Positions 18,114 to 26,677 of a DNA stretch of 64,000 nt are shown in pieces. The DNA comes from Leclercia sp. 29361. Lineage in GTDB: Bacteria; Pseudomonadota; Gammaproteobacteria; Enterobacterales; Enterobacteriaceae. The DNA lies in assembly GCF_011290365.1 (NCBI RefSeq), contig NZ_CP049786.1, forward strand, positions 4,030,001 to 4,094,000, in the 5' to 3' direction. Numbering within the stretch: the stretch's first letter is position 1; each line of letters starts with the position of its first letter. The translations under genes and the position numbers were made by a program. The notes under the pieces were generated by a model. The model did not search any database. It was given only the letters and a program-made list of their open reading frames with translations, and was not told where the DNA came from.

Positions 18114-19135
18114 CAGGCGGCTCCCTGCTGTGCTTCGCGCATCGCCAGCTGCTCTTTGGCGGCCTTTTGCATCATGCGGCGCAGGCGCGAGAGGCCGACA
18201 TCATGCTGGTAAAGGTATTCGTGGTCGCGGGCGTTTGGCGCCAGACTTTCCAGCACCACGCGATCCTGCTCCAGCACTTCCCAGTGCAGTTTTTCCAGAC
18301 GGTTGCGGTACATGAAGCGCCACATATCGCGCTGCCACCCCTGTACGCGGCGGATGCGCCAGAAGAAGACGCGGCAGTTGTCGTTATCTTCCGGCACCAC
18401 CATGCCGACGATAAAGAAGTGGCCGCCCGGCCCGAAACGCTTCTTATATGGAATGGAGAGGCGCATCCAGCAGGTGCCGCTGTTGCCCAACTCCACCCAG
18501 TCGAAGTTGATGCCGCTCTGACCCTTCTTCTCAAAGATAAAGCCGGTTTTAGTTGGCTGCAGCACCATGTCGGCCTTGCGGTCCCCTTCCGCCATCGAGT
18601 GTGACGAGGAATGGAGATAGGTGCCGTGCATCGGGTCCATCACGTTTTCCAGCGCGTACTGGTAATTGCATTTCCACGCCGCGGTGCAGAGGAAGTTGCT
18701 GAAATTGTCCGTGTCGGCGAGTTCATCCGGGAAGGTCAGCTCGTCCGGCTGCTGGTCAGCGGTGACGCCAAACCAGAGAAAAATCGCGCCATGTGCCTCC
18801 TGCACGTTGTAGCTGCGCACGCACTGCTGGCCAACCAGCGGACATTTATCCACGGCGGGCACATCTTTGACTTCGCCATTGCCCGCCACTTCCACGCCGT
18901 GATACCAGCAGGCGATGCGGTCGCCGAGGTTCCAGCCCATCGACAGCCGCGCGCCACGGTGCGGACAGCGGTCTTCCAGCGCCTGTACCTGGCCGTCTTT
19001 GTTACGCCAGACCACAATCTGCTCGCCCAGACGGGTTATGCCCACCGGCGCAGACTGCACTTCCCAGCTGGCCAGCACCGGATACCAGAGGCCACGCAGA
19101 CCTTTATCGAGATAGTTTTGTACGGTAGTCGTCAT
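18113..19135 (-). CDS. Rieske non-haem iron oxygenase, alpha subunit
   Basis: A 340-residue oxygenase. The Rieske [2Fe-2S] ligands are Cys57, His59, Cys76 and His79 (CPHRGARLSMG...CWYHG). The mononuclear iron site follows as DPMHGTYLH, with His170 and His175 and the bridging Asp167. The protein is shorter than the 420-460 residues of alpha/beta-type ring dioxygenases and no beta subunit gene is present, so a homomeric alpha-only enzyme like VanA or CarAa is likely. With the separate ferredoxin and FAD reductase it forms a three-component system. It may dihydroxylate a ring or O/N-dealkylate; the linked SDR and extradiol enzyme favour the former. Confidence 0.88.
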   Translation of the reverse strand: MTTTVQNYLDKGLRGLWYPVLASWEVQSAPVGITRLGEQIVVWRNKDGQVQALEDRCPHRGARLSMGWNLGDRIACWYHGVEVAGNGEVKDVPAVDKCPLVGQQCVRSYNVQEAHGAIFLWFGVTADQQPDELTFPDELADTDNFSNFLCTAAWKCNYQYALENVMDPMHGTYLHSSSHSMAEGDRKADMVLQPTKTGFIFEKKGQSGINFDWVELGNSGTCWMRLSIPYKKRFGPGGHFFIVGMVVPEDNDNCRVFFWRIRRVQGWQRDMWRFMYRNRLEKLHWEVLEQDRVVLESLAPNARDHEYLYQHDVGLSRLRRMMQKAAKEQLAMREAQQGAA

Positions 19136-19145
19136 CGCGTTGTCC

Positions 19146-19454
19146 TCAGTAGCCGTTAACCTGTAAGAATGCCTGGAAGCTGGTCTCGCTCCACGGCTCG
19201 CCCTGCTGATCGTGCATGCGCACCGCGTTCAGCCCGTTAACCAGCTCCGGCAAGGTTTCCGCGCCCTGTTCGAAGAGATCTTCCAGCGTGGCGATCAGGT
19301 TCACTTCCCAGTTTTCCGGCTCGCGACTGCGGGTTTGCCAGATCAGGTTGGTGTAATCACCCGGCTTATGGATGGCGCCGTTACCGCCCTCTGCAGGCGG
19401 GGTAAACTGACGGCTTTCCGGCAGCGCCGGGTTGAAGTTCAGGGTGTCGCTCAT
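19146..19454 (-). CDS. Small recombinase-like helix-turn-helix protein
   Basis: A 102-residue protein without signal peptide or membrane segment. Its C-terminal 40 residues (LPELVNGLNAVRM to SETSFQAFLQVNGY) resemble the helix-turn-helix linker domain of large serine recombinases, but there is no catalytic domain. It lies between the ferredoxin and the oxygenase alpha subunit genes, the place where a beta subunit could be expected, but it is too short and too unlike one. Its ATG overlaps the ferredoxin stop (ATGA). Possible roles are assembly or stabilisation of the oxygenase, or DNA binding. The function is unknown. Confidence 0.75.
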   Translation of the reverse strand: MSDTLNFNPALPESRQFTPPAEGGNGAIHKPGDYTNLIWQTRSREPENWEVNLIATLEDLFEQGAETLPELVNGLNAVRMHDQQGEPWSETSFQAFLQVNGY

Positions 19455-19774
19455 GCCACGGTCTCCTCGACGAAGGTAATCTGGATTTGGTTTTCAAAGA
19501 CCCGAACCGGGTAGCGGTTAAGGTTACGACCACCGGGGCCGTGCAGGCACTGGCCGGTTTTGACGTCGAAAACCGCCTCATGCAGAGGGCATTCCACTTT
19601 ACCGTCTTCCACGAAGCCCTGGCTCAGCAGCGCATAGGCGTGCGGGCATACGTCTTCAAGGGCGTAATACTCACCGTCAATCAAATAAACCCCGATCTCT
19701 TTGCCCTCGACGCTGCCGCTAAAAGGGAAATCTTCCTGTACTTGTTCTGCGTCACATACGCCTATCCAGCTCAT
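19451..19774 (-). CDS. Rieske-type ferredoxin of the ring-hydroxylating system
   Basis: A 107-residue soluble Rieske ferredoxin. Cluster ligands are Cys43, His45, Cys62 and His65 (VCPHAYALL...ECPLHEAVF). It should shuttle electrons from the FAD reductase (14374-15561) to the oxygenase alpha subunit. The start at MSWIGVCDAE is supported by GGAGG six bases upstream; a longer in-frame extension runs into the promoter region. It is the first gene of the 14-gene operon, behind a TTGACG-16-TATATT promoter. Confidence 0.88.
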   Translation of the reverse strand: MSWIGVCDAEQVQEDFPFSGSVEGKEIGVYLIDGEYYALEDVCPHAYALLSQGFVEDGKVECPLHEAVFDVKTGQCLHGPGGRNLNRYPVRVFENQIQITFVEETVA

Positions 19775-19793
19775 CACGATCCTCCAGGCTTTT

Positions 19794-19817
19794 GTTTCAT
19801 ATATGAAACTCTGTTTC
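19794..19817. promoter_or_regulatory. Candidate IclR operator 1 (two overlapping palindromes)
   Basis: GTTTCATATATGAAAC (19794-19809) is a perfect 16-bp palindrome. It overlaps GAAACTCTGTTTC (19805-19817), a second inverted repeat. Both lie between the predicted transcription start (about 19826) and the ferredoxin ATG, a repressing position. Confidence 0.6.
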
Positions 19818-19832
19818 TTATTTAATACGGTC

Positions 19833-19860
19833 AATATAAAAGCGACGGATGTTTCGTCAA
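19833..19860 (-). promoter_or_regulatory. Candidate promoter of the catabolic operon
   Basis: On the minus strand TTGACG (-35, 19855-19860) and TATATT (-10, 19833-19838) are separated by 16 bp. The predicted start of transcription is near 19826, about 50 bp before the ferredoxin ATG. Confidence 0.5.
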
Positions 19861-20061
19861 GCGCCAATGTGACAAATTTGTTAATTGGAAGGCAATTAAT
19901 TAGCTAACTGTGCAAAGGATCACGAAAAAATGCAGCGATATGAAATTTTCATTATTAAGCCGTGAATGAATACGTTTTATTGATGCCCTTAAAAATTGCA
20001 AAATTGATATTGACTTCTTTTCGTTTTATTCCTTAAAAATAAAAGCAAGCGTCTTAACGCT

Positions 20062-20123
20062 GTTTCACCTGTGAAACTTATTTTTAAATTAACCTTTATA
20101 AACAACGAGTTTCACAGGTAAAC
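20062..20123. promoter_or_regulatory. Candidate IclR operators 2 and 3
   Basis: GTTTCACCTGTGAAAC (20062-20077) is an inverted repeat broken only at its centre. GTTTCACAGGTAAAC (20109-20123) is nearly its reverse complement with one base missing. Together with operator 1 they share a GTTTCA/TGAAAC half-site and lie before the divergent MFS gene, so one regulator could control both directions. Confidence 0.55.
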
Positions 20124-20185
20124 CATTTTAGCTGCGTGACAATCACATTGATAAAAATATAAAGAGATAAAAAATTAAGGCGGGC

Positions 20186-21400
20186 ATGATGACGGCAAGA
20201 TGGCAAGGTACAATCGCATTGTTATTACTGATTATTATTTCTTACGTTGACCGGGTTAATATCTCGGTGATGATTTTAAACCCGGAGTTTGCCGAACATT
20301 TTCAGTTAAATGAAAACAGAATGTTACAAGGAATGCTCATGACCTGCTTTCTTCTGGGTTATGGATTTTCGGCTTTATTATTAACACCGGTTATTGAAAG
20401 CAAACTGCATTACCGACAGGGTTTATTAAGTAGTATCGCGATATGGGCCGTCGTGTGCGCTATCTCTCCGCTGCTCGGCTCGCTGATGGGGATGCTCATC
20501 GCCCGGGTAATTTTGGGCATTGCCGAAGGGCCGCTCTTTTCCCTGAAGACGCGGTTTATCAGCGACAACTTTAGCCCGGAGGAGATAGGCAAACCTAACG
20601 CCGTGACCGCGCTCGGCGTCTCTCTCGGGCTGGCCATCGGCTTTCCACTGGTCACCTGGCTGATGGCGCATCTGGGCTGGGCGGGGTCATTTTACGCGCT
20701 GGCGGTGATGAATCTGGTGCTCGGTGGTGGTCTTATCTGGCATTTTCTGCCAGCGCCACGCAACCGGGTGAGGATGAAAAAACCGGGCTTTGTGCAGACC
20801 TTTACCCTGGCCTGGAAAACGCCGCTGCTGGGATGGATCCTGCTGGTGGAAATCGCCACGCTGAGCTATCTCTGGGGCAGCAGCGCGTGGCTGCCGGCAT
20901 GGCTGCGCGATGAGCACCACTTCTCGCTGCACGCGACGGGCCTGCTCGCGGCGGTCCCCTTCCTGTTAAGCCTGGGCTCGAAATTCCTCGGCGGGGTGTT
21001 GCTCGACAAAATGCGTCCGGAACAGGCGCCGGTGCTGTTTGTGGTGGGCGGGTTGCTGACGGCGCTGTCGGTGGTCGCGCTGATGCTGAGCCATCAGCCG
21101 GTATGGCTGGCGCTGTTTATGCTCTCGGCTAACGTCTTCTGGGGGCTTCAGGGGGCCGCTATTCCGGCGGTGATCCAGCACCATGCCGCGCGGGAAGCGG
21201 TGGGAAGCGCGTACGGGATCATCAATGGGATCGGCAATATCTGCGCGGCGTTTATTCCGCTGCTGATGGGGATGGTGATGAAATCGATGGGGTCGGTCAG
21301 TTCCGGCTTTTCGGTCCTGGTAGTGTCTCAGGCTATCACCCTGCTGGCGGGCGGAATGTTGCTGCTGCGCATGCGTCGCGCAGCAGCAATCAGCGTGTAA
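20186..21400 (+). CDS. MFS permease 2 of the catabolic island (anion:cation symporter type)
   Basis: A 404-residue 12-TM major facilitator. Helix 1 ends in SYVDRVNIS, a typical ACS signature, and ARVILGIAEGPLFS is shared in form with MFS permease 1. ACS members import organic anions by proton symport, so this divergent gene is the best candidate importer of the pathway substrate. It is transcribed away from the catabolic operon across a 411-bp promoter region carrying three related palindromes. Its stop lies 3 bp from the convergent speB stop. Two ATG codons at 20186 and 20189 leave the start uncertain by one residue. Confidence 0.85.
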   Translation: MMTARWQGTIALLLLIIISYVDRVNISVMILNPEFAEHFQLNENRMLQGMLMTCFLLGYGFSALLLTPVIESKLHYRQGLLSSIAIWAVVCAISPLLGSLMGMLIARVILGIAEGPLFSLKTRFISDNFSPEEIGKPNAVTALGVSLGLAIGFPLVTWLMAHLGWAGSFYALAVMNLVLGGGLIWHFLPAPRNRVRMKKPGFVQTFTLAWKTPLLGWILLVEIATLSYLWGSSAWLPAWLRDEHHFSLHATGLLAAVPFLLSLGSKFLGGVLLDKMRPEQAPVLFVVGGLLTALSVVALMLSHQPVWLALFMLSANVFWGLQGAAIPAVIQHHAAREAVGSAYGIINGIGNICAAFIPLLMGMVMKSMGSVSSGFSVLVVSQAITLLAGGMLLLRMRRAAAISV

Positions 21401-21403
21401 GGC

Positions 21404-22324
21404 TTACTCGCCTTTTTTCGCCGCCTGGATGTAGAGCATTTCCAGTGCCAGGGTCGCCGCGGCCAGCGCGGTGATCTCGGACTGGTCGTAAGCAGGCGCG
21501 ACTTCCACCACGTCCATACCCACGATATTCAGATCCTTCAGGCCACGTACCAGCTTAATGGCGCGATCGGAGGTCAGGCCGCCGATCACCGGGGTGCCGG
21601 TACCTGGCGCAAAGGCCGGATCCAGGCAGTCGATGTCGAATGTCAGGTATACCGGCATATCGCCAACGATCTGCTTCACCTGCGCGATGATGTCATCCAC
21701 GCCGCGATCGTTCACCTGGCCCGCGTCCAGCACGGTGAAGCCGTTGTCTTTATCGAACTCGGTACGAATCCCGATCTGCACGGAGTGGTTTGGATCGATC
21801 AGGCCTTCTTTCGGCGCGGTGAAGAACATGGTGCCGTGGTCGAATTCGCAGCCGTTCGCATAGGTGTCGGTATGGGCATCGAAATGCACCAGAGCCATCT
21901 TACCGAAATGCTTGGCGTGAGCGCGCAGCAGCGGCAGGGTCACGAAATGGTCACCCCCGAAGGAGAGCATACGCTTGCCGGCAGCCAGCAGCTTCTCAGC
22001 GTGGGCCTGCAGCTTTTCACTCATTTCACGCGCATCACCGAAGGCATAGACCAGGTCACCGCAGTCAACCACGTTCAGGCGCTCGCGCATGTCGAAGTTC
22101 CACGGGAAACGGTTGTGCTCCCAGGCCAGATTGGTGGAGACCTGACGGATCGCTGCCGGACCATGACGGCCACCGGCACGACCGGATGTCGCCATATCAA
22201 ACGGCACACCGGTGATCACCCAGTCCGCATCGCTGTCGTACGGCTGGAAATTCATCGGAAGGCGTAAAAAACCAAAAGCGTTCGATACCAGGGAATTATC
22301 GTACTGATGCCCTAAAGTGCTCAT
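21404..22324 (-). CDS. speB: Agmatinase
   Basis: Mn-dependent ureohydrolase that converts agmatine to putrescine and urea, the second step of the arginine decarboxylase route. The 306-residue sequence is nearly identical to E. coli SpeB. Metal ligands lie in [17 protein letters not shown] and [15 protein letters not shown]. It follows speA, but a hairpin with a T run separates the two genes, so it may rely on read-through or a short promoter of its own. It marks the right border of the catabolic island. Confidence 0.98.
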   Translation of the reverse strand: MSTLGHQYDNSLVSNAFGFLRLPMNFQPYDSDADWVITGVPFDMATSGRAGGRHGPAAIRQVSTNLAWEHNRFPWNFDMRERLNVVDCGDLVYAFGDAREMSEKLQAHAEKLLAAGKRMLSFGGDHFVTLPLLRAHAKHFGKMALVHFDAHTDTYANGCEFDHGTMFFTAPKEGLIDPNHSVQIGIRTEFDKDNGFTVLDAGQVNDRGVDDIIAQVKQIVGDMPVYLTFDIDCLDPAFAPGTGTPVIGGLTSDRAIKLVRGLKDLNIVGMDVVEVAPAYDQSEITALAAATLALEMLYIQAAKKGE

Positions 22325-22365
22325 GTCCTGACCTCTTTATAACGTCGGTGCATTAAAAATAGATG

Positions 22366-22410
22366 AAAAAAAATCCCCTCCGCGTCGTTAAACCCGACGA
22401 GGAAGGGATT
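22366..22410 (-). terminator. speA-speB intergenic terminator
   Basis: An imperfect 16-bp stem (22372-22387 with 22395-22410) is followed on the minus strand by eight T residues. It should end or attenuate transcription leaving speA before speB. Confidence 0.7.
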
Positions 22411-22493
22411 GATTCGAATAGTGCCTGTTGCGGCGGATTATCGCCGCTATTTCATACGGGTTCAAGTGAGTATAGGGCATTGTGCGGGCTTTA

Positions 22494-22530
22494 CCCCTCA
22501 CCCTAACCCTCTCCCCAGAGGGGAGAGGGA
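22494..22530 (+). repeat. Dispersed CCCTCACCC-type hairpin repeat, copy 2
   Basis: CCCTCACCCTAACCCTCTCC leads into a CTCTCCCC/GGGGAGAG hairpin. It lies 7 bp past the speA stop codon. Confidence 0.8.
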
Positions 22531-22537
22531 AGAATGC

Positions 22538-24514
22538 TTACTCATCTTCCAGATAGGTATAGCCGTACAGACCCGCTTCAAACTCTTCCAGGAACTGTTT
22601 CTGCAGAGTGTCGTCGAGATCGGTCTTTTTCACCTGATCGCGGAACTGGGTCAGCAGCTTGTTCGGATCGAGCTGCACGTACTGCAGCATATCCGCCACG
22701 GTGTCACCCTCGTCAGAGAGCTCCACTTCGACATTGCCGTCAGGGAAGACAAACACGTCAACCGCTTCGGTATCCCCGAACAGGTTGTGCATGTTGCCCA
22801 GGATCTCCTGATACGCCCCGACCATAAAGAAGCCCAGCATTGGCGGGTTCTCCGGATCGTACTCCGGCATTGGCATGGTGGTGGCGATGCCATCCCCGTC
22901 AATGTAGTGGTCGATCGCCCCGTCTGAGTCACAGGTGATATCCAGTAGCACCGCGCGGCGCTCAGGGATCTGATTCAGCCCTTCCAGCGGCATAACCGGG
23001 AACAGCTGGTCGATACCCCAGGCATCCGGCATCGACTGGAACAGGGAGAAGTTGACGTACATCTTGTCCGCCATACGCTCCTGCAGCTCGTCGATAATCG
23101 GACGGTGCGCACGGTTGCTCGGATCGAGCTGTTTCTGCACTTCGTGACACATGTTCAGATACAGCTGCTCGGCCCAGGCACGCTCCTGCAGGCTGAACGC
23201 CCCGGATGAATAGCCGGTATGAATATCGTGTAGATCCATCTGGCTGTCGTGCAGCCATTCACGCAGTGAACGACGGGTGCCCGGCTCGTGCATCTCAATC
23301 CAGGTTTCCCACATGCTTTGCAGGGCACGCGGCGCATCGTCTTCCGGTGGTGTCGCTTCGGTGTATTCGTTGCGCTCCACGCCGATGATGTTCGATACCA
23401 GCACCGTGTGGTGCGCGGTAACCGCACGTCCGGACTCGGTGATCACCGTCGGGTGCGGCAGACCATTCTCTTCACAGGCATCGCCAATCGCCCAGATGAT
23501 GTTGTTGGCGTATTCGTTCAGGCCGTAGTTCACCGAGCAGTCAGACTTCGAGCGGGTCCCTTCATAGTCCACGCCCAGGCCACCGCCCACGTCAAAGCAC
23601 TGGATGTTCACGCCGAGCTTATGCAGCTCGACGTAGAAACGGGCCGATTCACGCACGCCGGTGGCGATATCGCGGATGTTGGCCATCTGCGAACCGAGGT
23701 GGAAGTGCAGGAGCTGAATGCTGTCCAGACGACCCCGATCGCGCATGATTTCGACCAGCTGCAGAACCTGGTTCGCCGCAAGGCCAAATTTGGATTTTTC
23801 GCCGCCGGAGGACTGCCACTTCCCGGAGCCCTGCGAGGCCAGACGCGCACGCACGCCAAGGCGCGGCACCACGTTCAGACGCTCGGCCTCTTCAAGCACG
23901 ATATTAATCTCAGACATCTTCTCGATGACCAGATAGACCTTGTGGCCCATCTTCTCACCAATCAGCGCCAGACGAATGTATTCCCGGTCTTTATAGCCGT
24001 TACAGACGATCACCGAGCGGGTCATGCCGGCATGGGCCAGTACCGCCATCAGTTCCGCTTTGGAACCGGCTTCCAGACCCAGCGGTTCGCCGGAGTGAAT
24101 TAAGGATTCGATAACGCGACGATGCTGGTTCACCTTGATCGGATAAACCAGGAAATAGTCGCCGTTGTAACCGTAAGATTCACGCGCGCGTTTGAAGGCG
24201 GCGTTGATGGAACGCAGACGGTGCTGCAGGATCTGCGGGAAGCAGAACAGTGCAGGCAGACGCTGCCCCTGCGCTTCACGCGCTTTCACCAGTTTTGCGA
24301 GATCGACGCGCGCTTCCGGTACGTCAGGATCCGGGCAGACGCTGATGTGGCCCAGTTCATTGACGTCGTAGTAGTTATTGCCCCACCAGGCAATATTGTA
24401 AGTGCGCAGCATCTTGCTGGCTTCCTGGGAGCTCATCGCAACCTCCTGCATAGAACGTAGTACACCCTGTTCGCCTGCTGACGAAGGCGAAAACGAAGAC
24501 ATGTCGTCAGACAT
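22538..24514 (-). CDS. speA: Biosynthetic arginine decarboxylase
   Basis: PLP-dependent (alanine-racemase fold) enzyme converting arginine to agmatine for polyamine synthesis. The product has 658 residues, identical in length to E. coli SpeA, when started at MSDDMS with GAGG upstream; an in-frame start four codons earlier overlaps the RBS. The PLP lysine lies in [10 protein letters not shown] and the [13 protein letters not shown] and CDSDGAID segments are conserved. It follows the small gene yqgB by 8 bp and feeds agmatine to SpeB. Confidence 0.98.
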   Translation of the reverse strand: MSDDMSSFSPSSAGEQGVLRSMQEVAMSSQEASKMLRTYNIAWWGNNYYDVNELGHISVCPDPDVPEARVDLAKLVKAREAQGQRLPALFCFPQILQHRLRSINAAFKRARESYGYNGDYFLVYPIKVNQHRRVIESLIHSGEPLGLEAGSKAELMAVLAHAGMTRSVIVCNGYKDREYIRLALIGEKMGHKVYLVIEKMSEINIVLEEAERLNVVPRLGVRARLASQGSGKWQSSGGEKSKFGLAANQVLQLVEIMRDRGRLDSIQLLHFHLGSQMANIRDIATGVRESARFYVELHKLGVNIQCFDVGGGLGVDYEGTRSKSDCSVNYGLNEYANNIIWAIGDACEENGLPHPTVITESGRAVTAHHTVLVSNIIGVERNEYTEATPPEDDAPRALQSMWETWIEMHEPGTRRSLREWLHDSQMDLHDIHTGYSSGAFSLQERAWAEQLYLNMCHEVQKQLDPSNRAHRPIIDELQERMADKMYVNFSLFQSMPDAWGIDQLFPVMPLEGLNQIPERRAVLLDITCDSDGAIDHYIDGDGIATTMPMPEYDPENPPMLGFFMVGAYQEILGNMHNLFGDTEAVDVFVFPDGNVEVELSDEGDTVADMLQYVQLDPNKLLTQFRDQVKKTDLDDTLQKQFLEEFEAGLYGYTYLEDE

Positions 24515-24522
24515 AGCGAACC

Positions 24523-24654
24523 TCAATTCTTACTATTCAGTGTAAAACAGTTGACTACTATCGCAGCGTCAATCTGCGATAACAACCCATTATCCGACCG
24601 GATTTCCAGCACAGAATGCTGAAAGCCGGGGCGTGCCACCGGTTTCTTATTCAT
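24523..24654 (-). CDS. yqgB: Small acid-stress protein YqgB
   Basis: A 43-residue reading frame beginning MNKKPVA and ending [14 protein letters not shown]. The start, the central GLLSQ and the IVVNCFTLN segment match E. coli YqgB as I remember it, a 43-residue protein encoded directly before speA. The stop lies 8 bp before the speA ATG, so translation is probably coupled and both genes share one transcript. The variable middle part (residues 8-24) differs from E. coli. The gene is below the usual length cut-off and could be missed. Confidence 0.8.
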   Translation of the reverse strand: MNKKPVARPGFQHSVLEIRSDNGLLSQIDAAIVVNCFTLNSKN

Positions 24655-24961
24655 ATCATTGTAAAACACGTATCCGAACTCTGTATGACAAGGTCCGGCG
24701 AAACCACGAGAAAACTCTTGTATTTACAAGAGCGCCCTTGTTCAGACTTCACAAAGCGTAGTGCCTGCCCTGGAATCCTGAGAAGCGCCGAGATGGGTAT
24801 AACATCGGCAGGTTTGCAGATTAGAAATGCGAATGGCGGGGAGCATGTTCCGGCCTGAAAGGCAGAACTGACTAAGCGGAAAACGACGGTTCATTATCTC
24901 GTATCACCTCCACGCAAGCCTGATAAAACTCGCGACAAGTTAAAGCTAAAAGTTCACTGCT

Positions 24962-25177
24962 TTACCCGGCTGGAAGTGGCGACACGAAGAAACGTCGTGT
25001 GCTTTTTTGTATGAGCCGCGCGCCGCGTTTTATACCGACAAGACAGGGAAAATGCAAAATATAAATGTGCGCATTGCCGGGACCGTCAGCAAAAATTTCC
25101 AGTTGGGTTTTCAAGGCCGTAGGCGCATAGATAAAAAAAGCTGGAAATCGGGCGAAGATGTGACCTAAAATAGCCAT
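24962..25177 (-). CDS. Possible small protein, YqgD-like
   Basis: A 71-residue reading frame beginning MAILGHIFARFPAFFIYAP, with one weakly hydrophobic N-terminal stretch and a basic C-terminus. E. coli has two small predicted genes (yqgC, yqgD) at this position and this may correspond to yqgD, but I cannot confirm the alignment from memory. It is divergent from metK and covers part of the metK upstream region, so it could also be chance coding potential. Confidence 0.35.
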   Translation of the reverse strand: MAILGHIFARFPAFFIYAPTALKTQLEIFADGPGNAHIYILHFPCLVGIKRGARLIQKSTRRFFVSPLPAG

Positions 25178-25179
25178 CC

Positions 25180-25217
25180 AGATGTTAATCCATCCATACT
25201 GATTAACACTCAGACTG
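25180..25217. promoter_or_regulatory. Possible MetJ box array upstream of metK
   Basis: Tandem 8-mers starting AGATGTTA and ending AGACTGCC resemble weak copies of the MetJ box AGACGTCT (two of five units match at five positions). metK is a MetJ target in E. coli. The match is poor enough to need testing. Confidence 0.35.
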
Positions 25218-25314
25218 CCAGTGTCATCATCTGCAAGTCCTGGTGGAAAAACCTGCCACGGCTATCCCACACGACAGTTTGAGCTAAACAAATTCTCCTT
25301 AGGTAAATTAAAAC

Positions 25315-26469
25315 ATGGCAAAACACCTGTTTACGTCCGAGTCTGTATCAGAAGGACATCCTGATAAAATTGCTGACCAAATCTCCGATGCGGTGCTGGA
25401 TGCGATCCTCGAGCAGGATCCAAAAGCGCGCGTTGCCTGTGAGACCTATGTCAAAACCGGCATGGTAATGGTTGGCGGTGAAATCACCACCAGTGCATGG
25501 GTTGATATCGAAGAGATCACCCGTAACACCGTGCGTGAAATCGGCTATGTGCATTCTGATATGGGCTTTGATGCCAACTCGTGCGCCGTACTGAGCGCCA
25601 TCGGCAAACAGTCCCCTGACATCAACCAGGGCGTTGACCGTGCCGATCCGCTGGAGCAGGGCGCGGGCGACCAGGGCCTGATGTTTGGCTACGCCACCAA
25701 CGAAACCGACGTGCTGATGCCAGCGCCAATCACCTATGCTCACCGTCTGGTGCAGCGTCAGGCTGAAGTGCGCAAAAACGGCACCCTGCCGTGGCTGCGT
25801 CCGGATGCGAAAAGCCAGGTTACCTTCCAGTACGACGACGGCAAAATTGTCGGCATCGACGCGGTAGTTCTCTCCACTCAGCACTCAGAAGATATCGACC
25901 AGAAATCTCTGCAGGAAGCGGTAATGGAAGAGATCATCAAGCCGGTTCTGCCGACCGAGTGGCTGAATGCCTCAACCAAATTCTTCATCAACCCAACGGG
26001 CCGTTTTGTTATCGGTGGACCAATGGGCGACTGCGGTCTGACCGGTCGTAAGATCATCGTTGATACCTACGGCGGCATGGCGCGTCACGGTGGCGGCGCG
26101 TTCTCCGGTAAGGATCCGTCTAAGGTTGACCGTTCTGCTGCGTACGCTGCACGTTATGTTGCTAAAAACATCGTTGCGGCTGGCCTGGCTGACCGTTGTG
26201 AGATTCAGGTTTCCTACGCGATTGGCGTGGCAGAACCAACCTCCATCATGGTTGAAACCTTCGGTACCGAAAAAGTGCCAACGGAGCAGCTGACCCTGCT
26301 GGTGCGTGAGTTCTTCGACCTGCGTCCATACGGCCTGATCCAGATGCTGGATCTGCTGCACCCAATCTACAAAGAAACCGCCGCTTACGGTCACTTTGGT
26401 CGCGAACATTTCCCATGGGAAAAAACCGACAAAGCCGCTCTGCTGCGTGAAGCTGCTGGTCTGAAATAA
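25315..26469 (+). CDS. metK: S-adenosylmethionine synthase
   Basis: Forms S-adenosylmethionine from methionine and ATP; cytosolic tetramer and an essential enzyme. The 384-residue protein matches E. coli MetK in length. The ATP-binding signature [12 protein letters not shown] and the P-loop-like [10 protein letters not shown] are both intact, as are SEGHPDK near the N-terminus and the KVDRSAAY segment. It is monocistronic with a strong terminator and is expected to be repressed by MetJ. Confidence 0.98.
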   Translation: MAKHLFTSESVSEGHPDKIADQISDAVLDAILEQDPKARVACETYVKTGMVMVGGEITTSAWVDIEEITRNTVREIGYVHSDMGFDANSCAVLSAIGKQSPDINQGVDRADPLEQGAGDQGLMFGYATNETDVLMPAPITYAHRLVQRQAEVRKNGTLPWLRPDAKSQVTFQYDDGKIVGIDAVVLSTQHSEDIDQKSLQEAVMEEIIKPVLPTEWLNASTKFFINPTGRFVIGGPMGDCGLTGRKIIVDTYGGMARHGGGAFSGKDPSKVDRSAAYAARYVAKNIVAAGLADRCEIQVSYAIGVAEPTSIMVETFGTEKVPTEQLTLLVREFFDLRPYGLIQMLDLLHPIYKETAAYGHFGREHFPWEKTDKAALLREAAGLK

Positions 26470-26489
26470 TCGACTGACAGCGCTCCTGA

Positions 26490-26515
26490 AAGGCCAGCCC
26501 CGTGCTGGCCTTTTT
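26490..26515 (+). terminator. metK terminator
   Basis: AAGGCCAGC (26490-26498) pairs with GCTGGCCTT (26504-26512), followed by a T run. It lies 20 bp past the metK stop. Confidence 0.9.
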
Positions 26516-26539
26516 GATTTCGGCTTTATATCGCCCGCC

Positions 26540-26555
26540 ATGAAATCGCTTACAC
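26540..26555. promoter_or_regulatory. Probable GalR/GalS operator of galP
   Basis: ATGAAATCGCTTACAC matches GTGTAANCGNTTACAC at all but two defined positions. It lies 123 bp upstream of the galP ATG; galP is repressed by GalR/GalS in E. coli. Confidence 0.6.
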
Positions 26556-26677
26556 CCAAATAAAATCAGTCCCTTTCGGAATACTCTCTTTGTCACGCCT
26601 CCCCCTCTGACATACTTTTACTGTTTCCTAATCAAATCTTTACATTGATGAAACAGCTAAGCCAAATGGAGGGCAAA

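Larger units (their letters stand above)
24655..25314. other. yqgB-metK divergent intergenic region
   Basis: 660 bp containing the speA/yqgB promoter region, the metK leader and a possible small minus-strand gene (24962-25177). No RNA gene or strong repeat is evident. Confidence 0.5.

Noticed and set aside
19146..19454. Beta subunit of the ring-hydroxylating dioxygenase
   Set aside because: At 102 residues it is much shorter than beta subunits (about 160-190) and its C-terminal part resembles a recombinase HTH, not an NTF2-like fold.
7081..21400. Indole-acetate (iac) or phenylpropionate (hca/mhp) degradation cluster
   Set aside because: The iacA-type flavin enzyme, the oxygenase beta subunit and the mhp aldolase/hydratase genes are all missing; the ThDP, aspartate-dehydrogenase-like and small HTH genes do not belong to those pathways.
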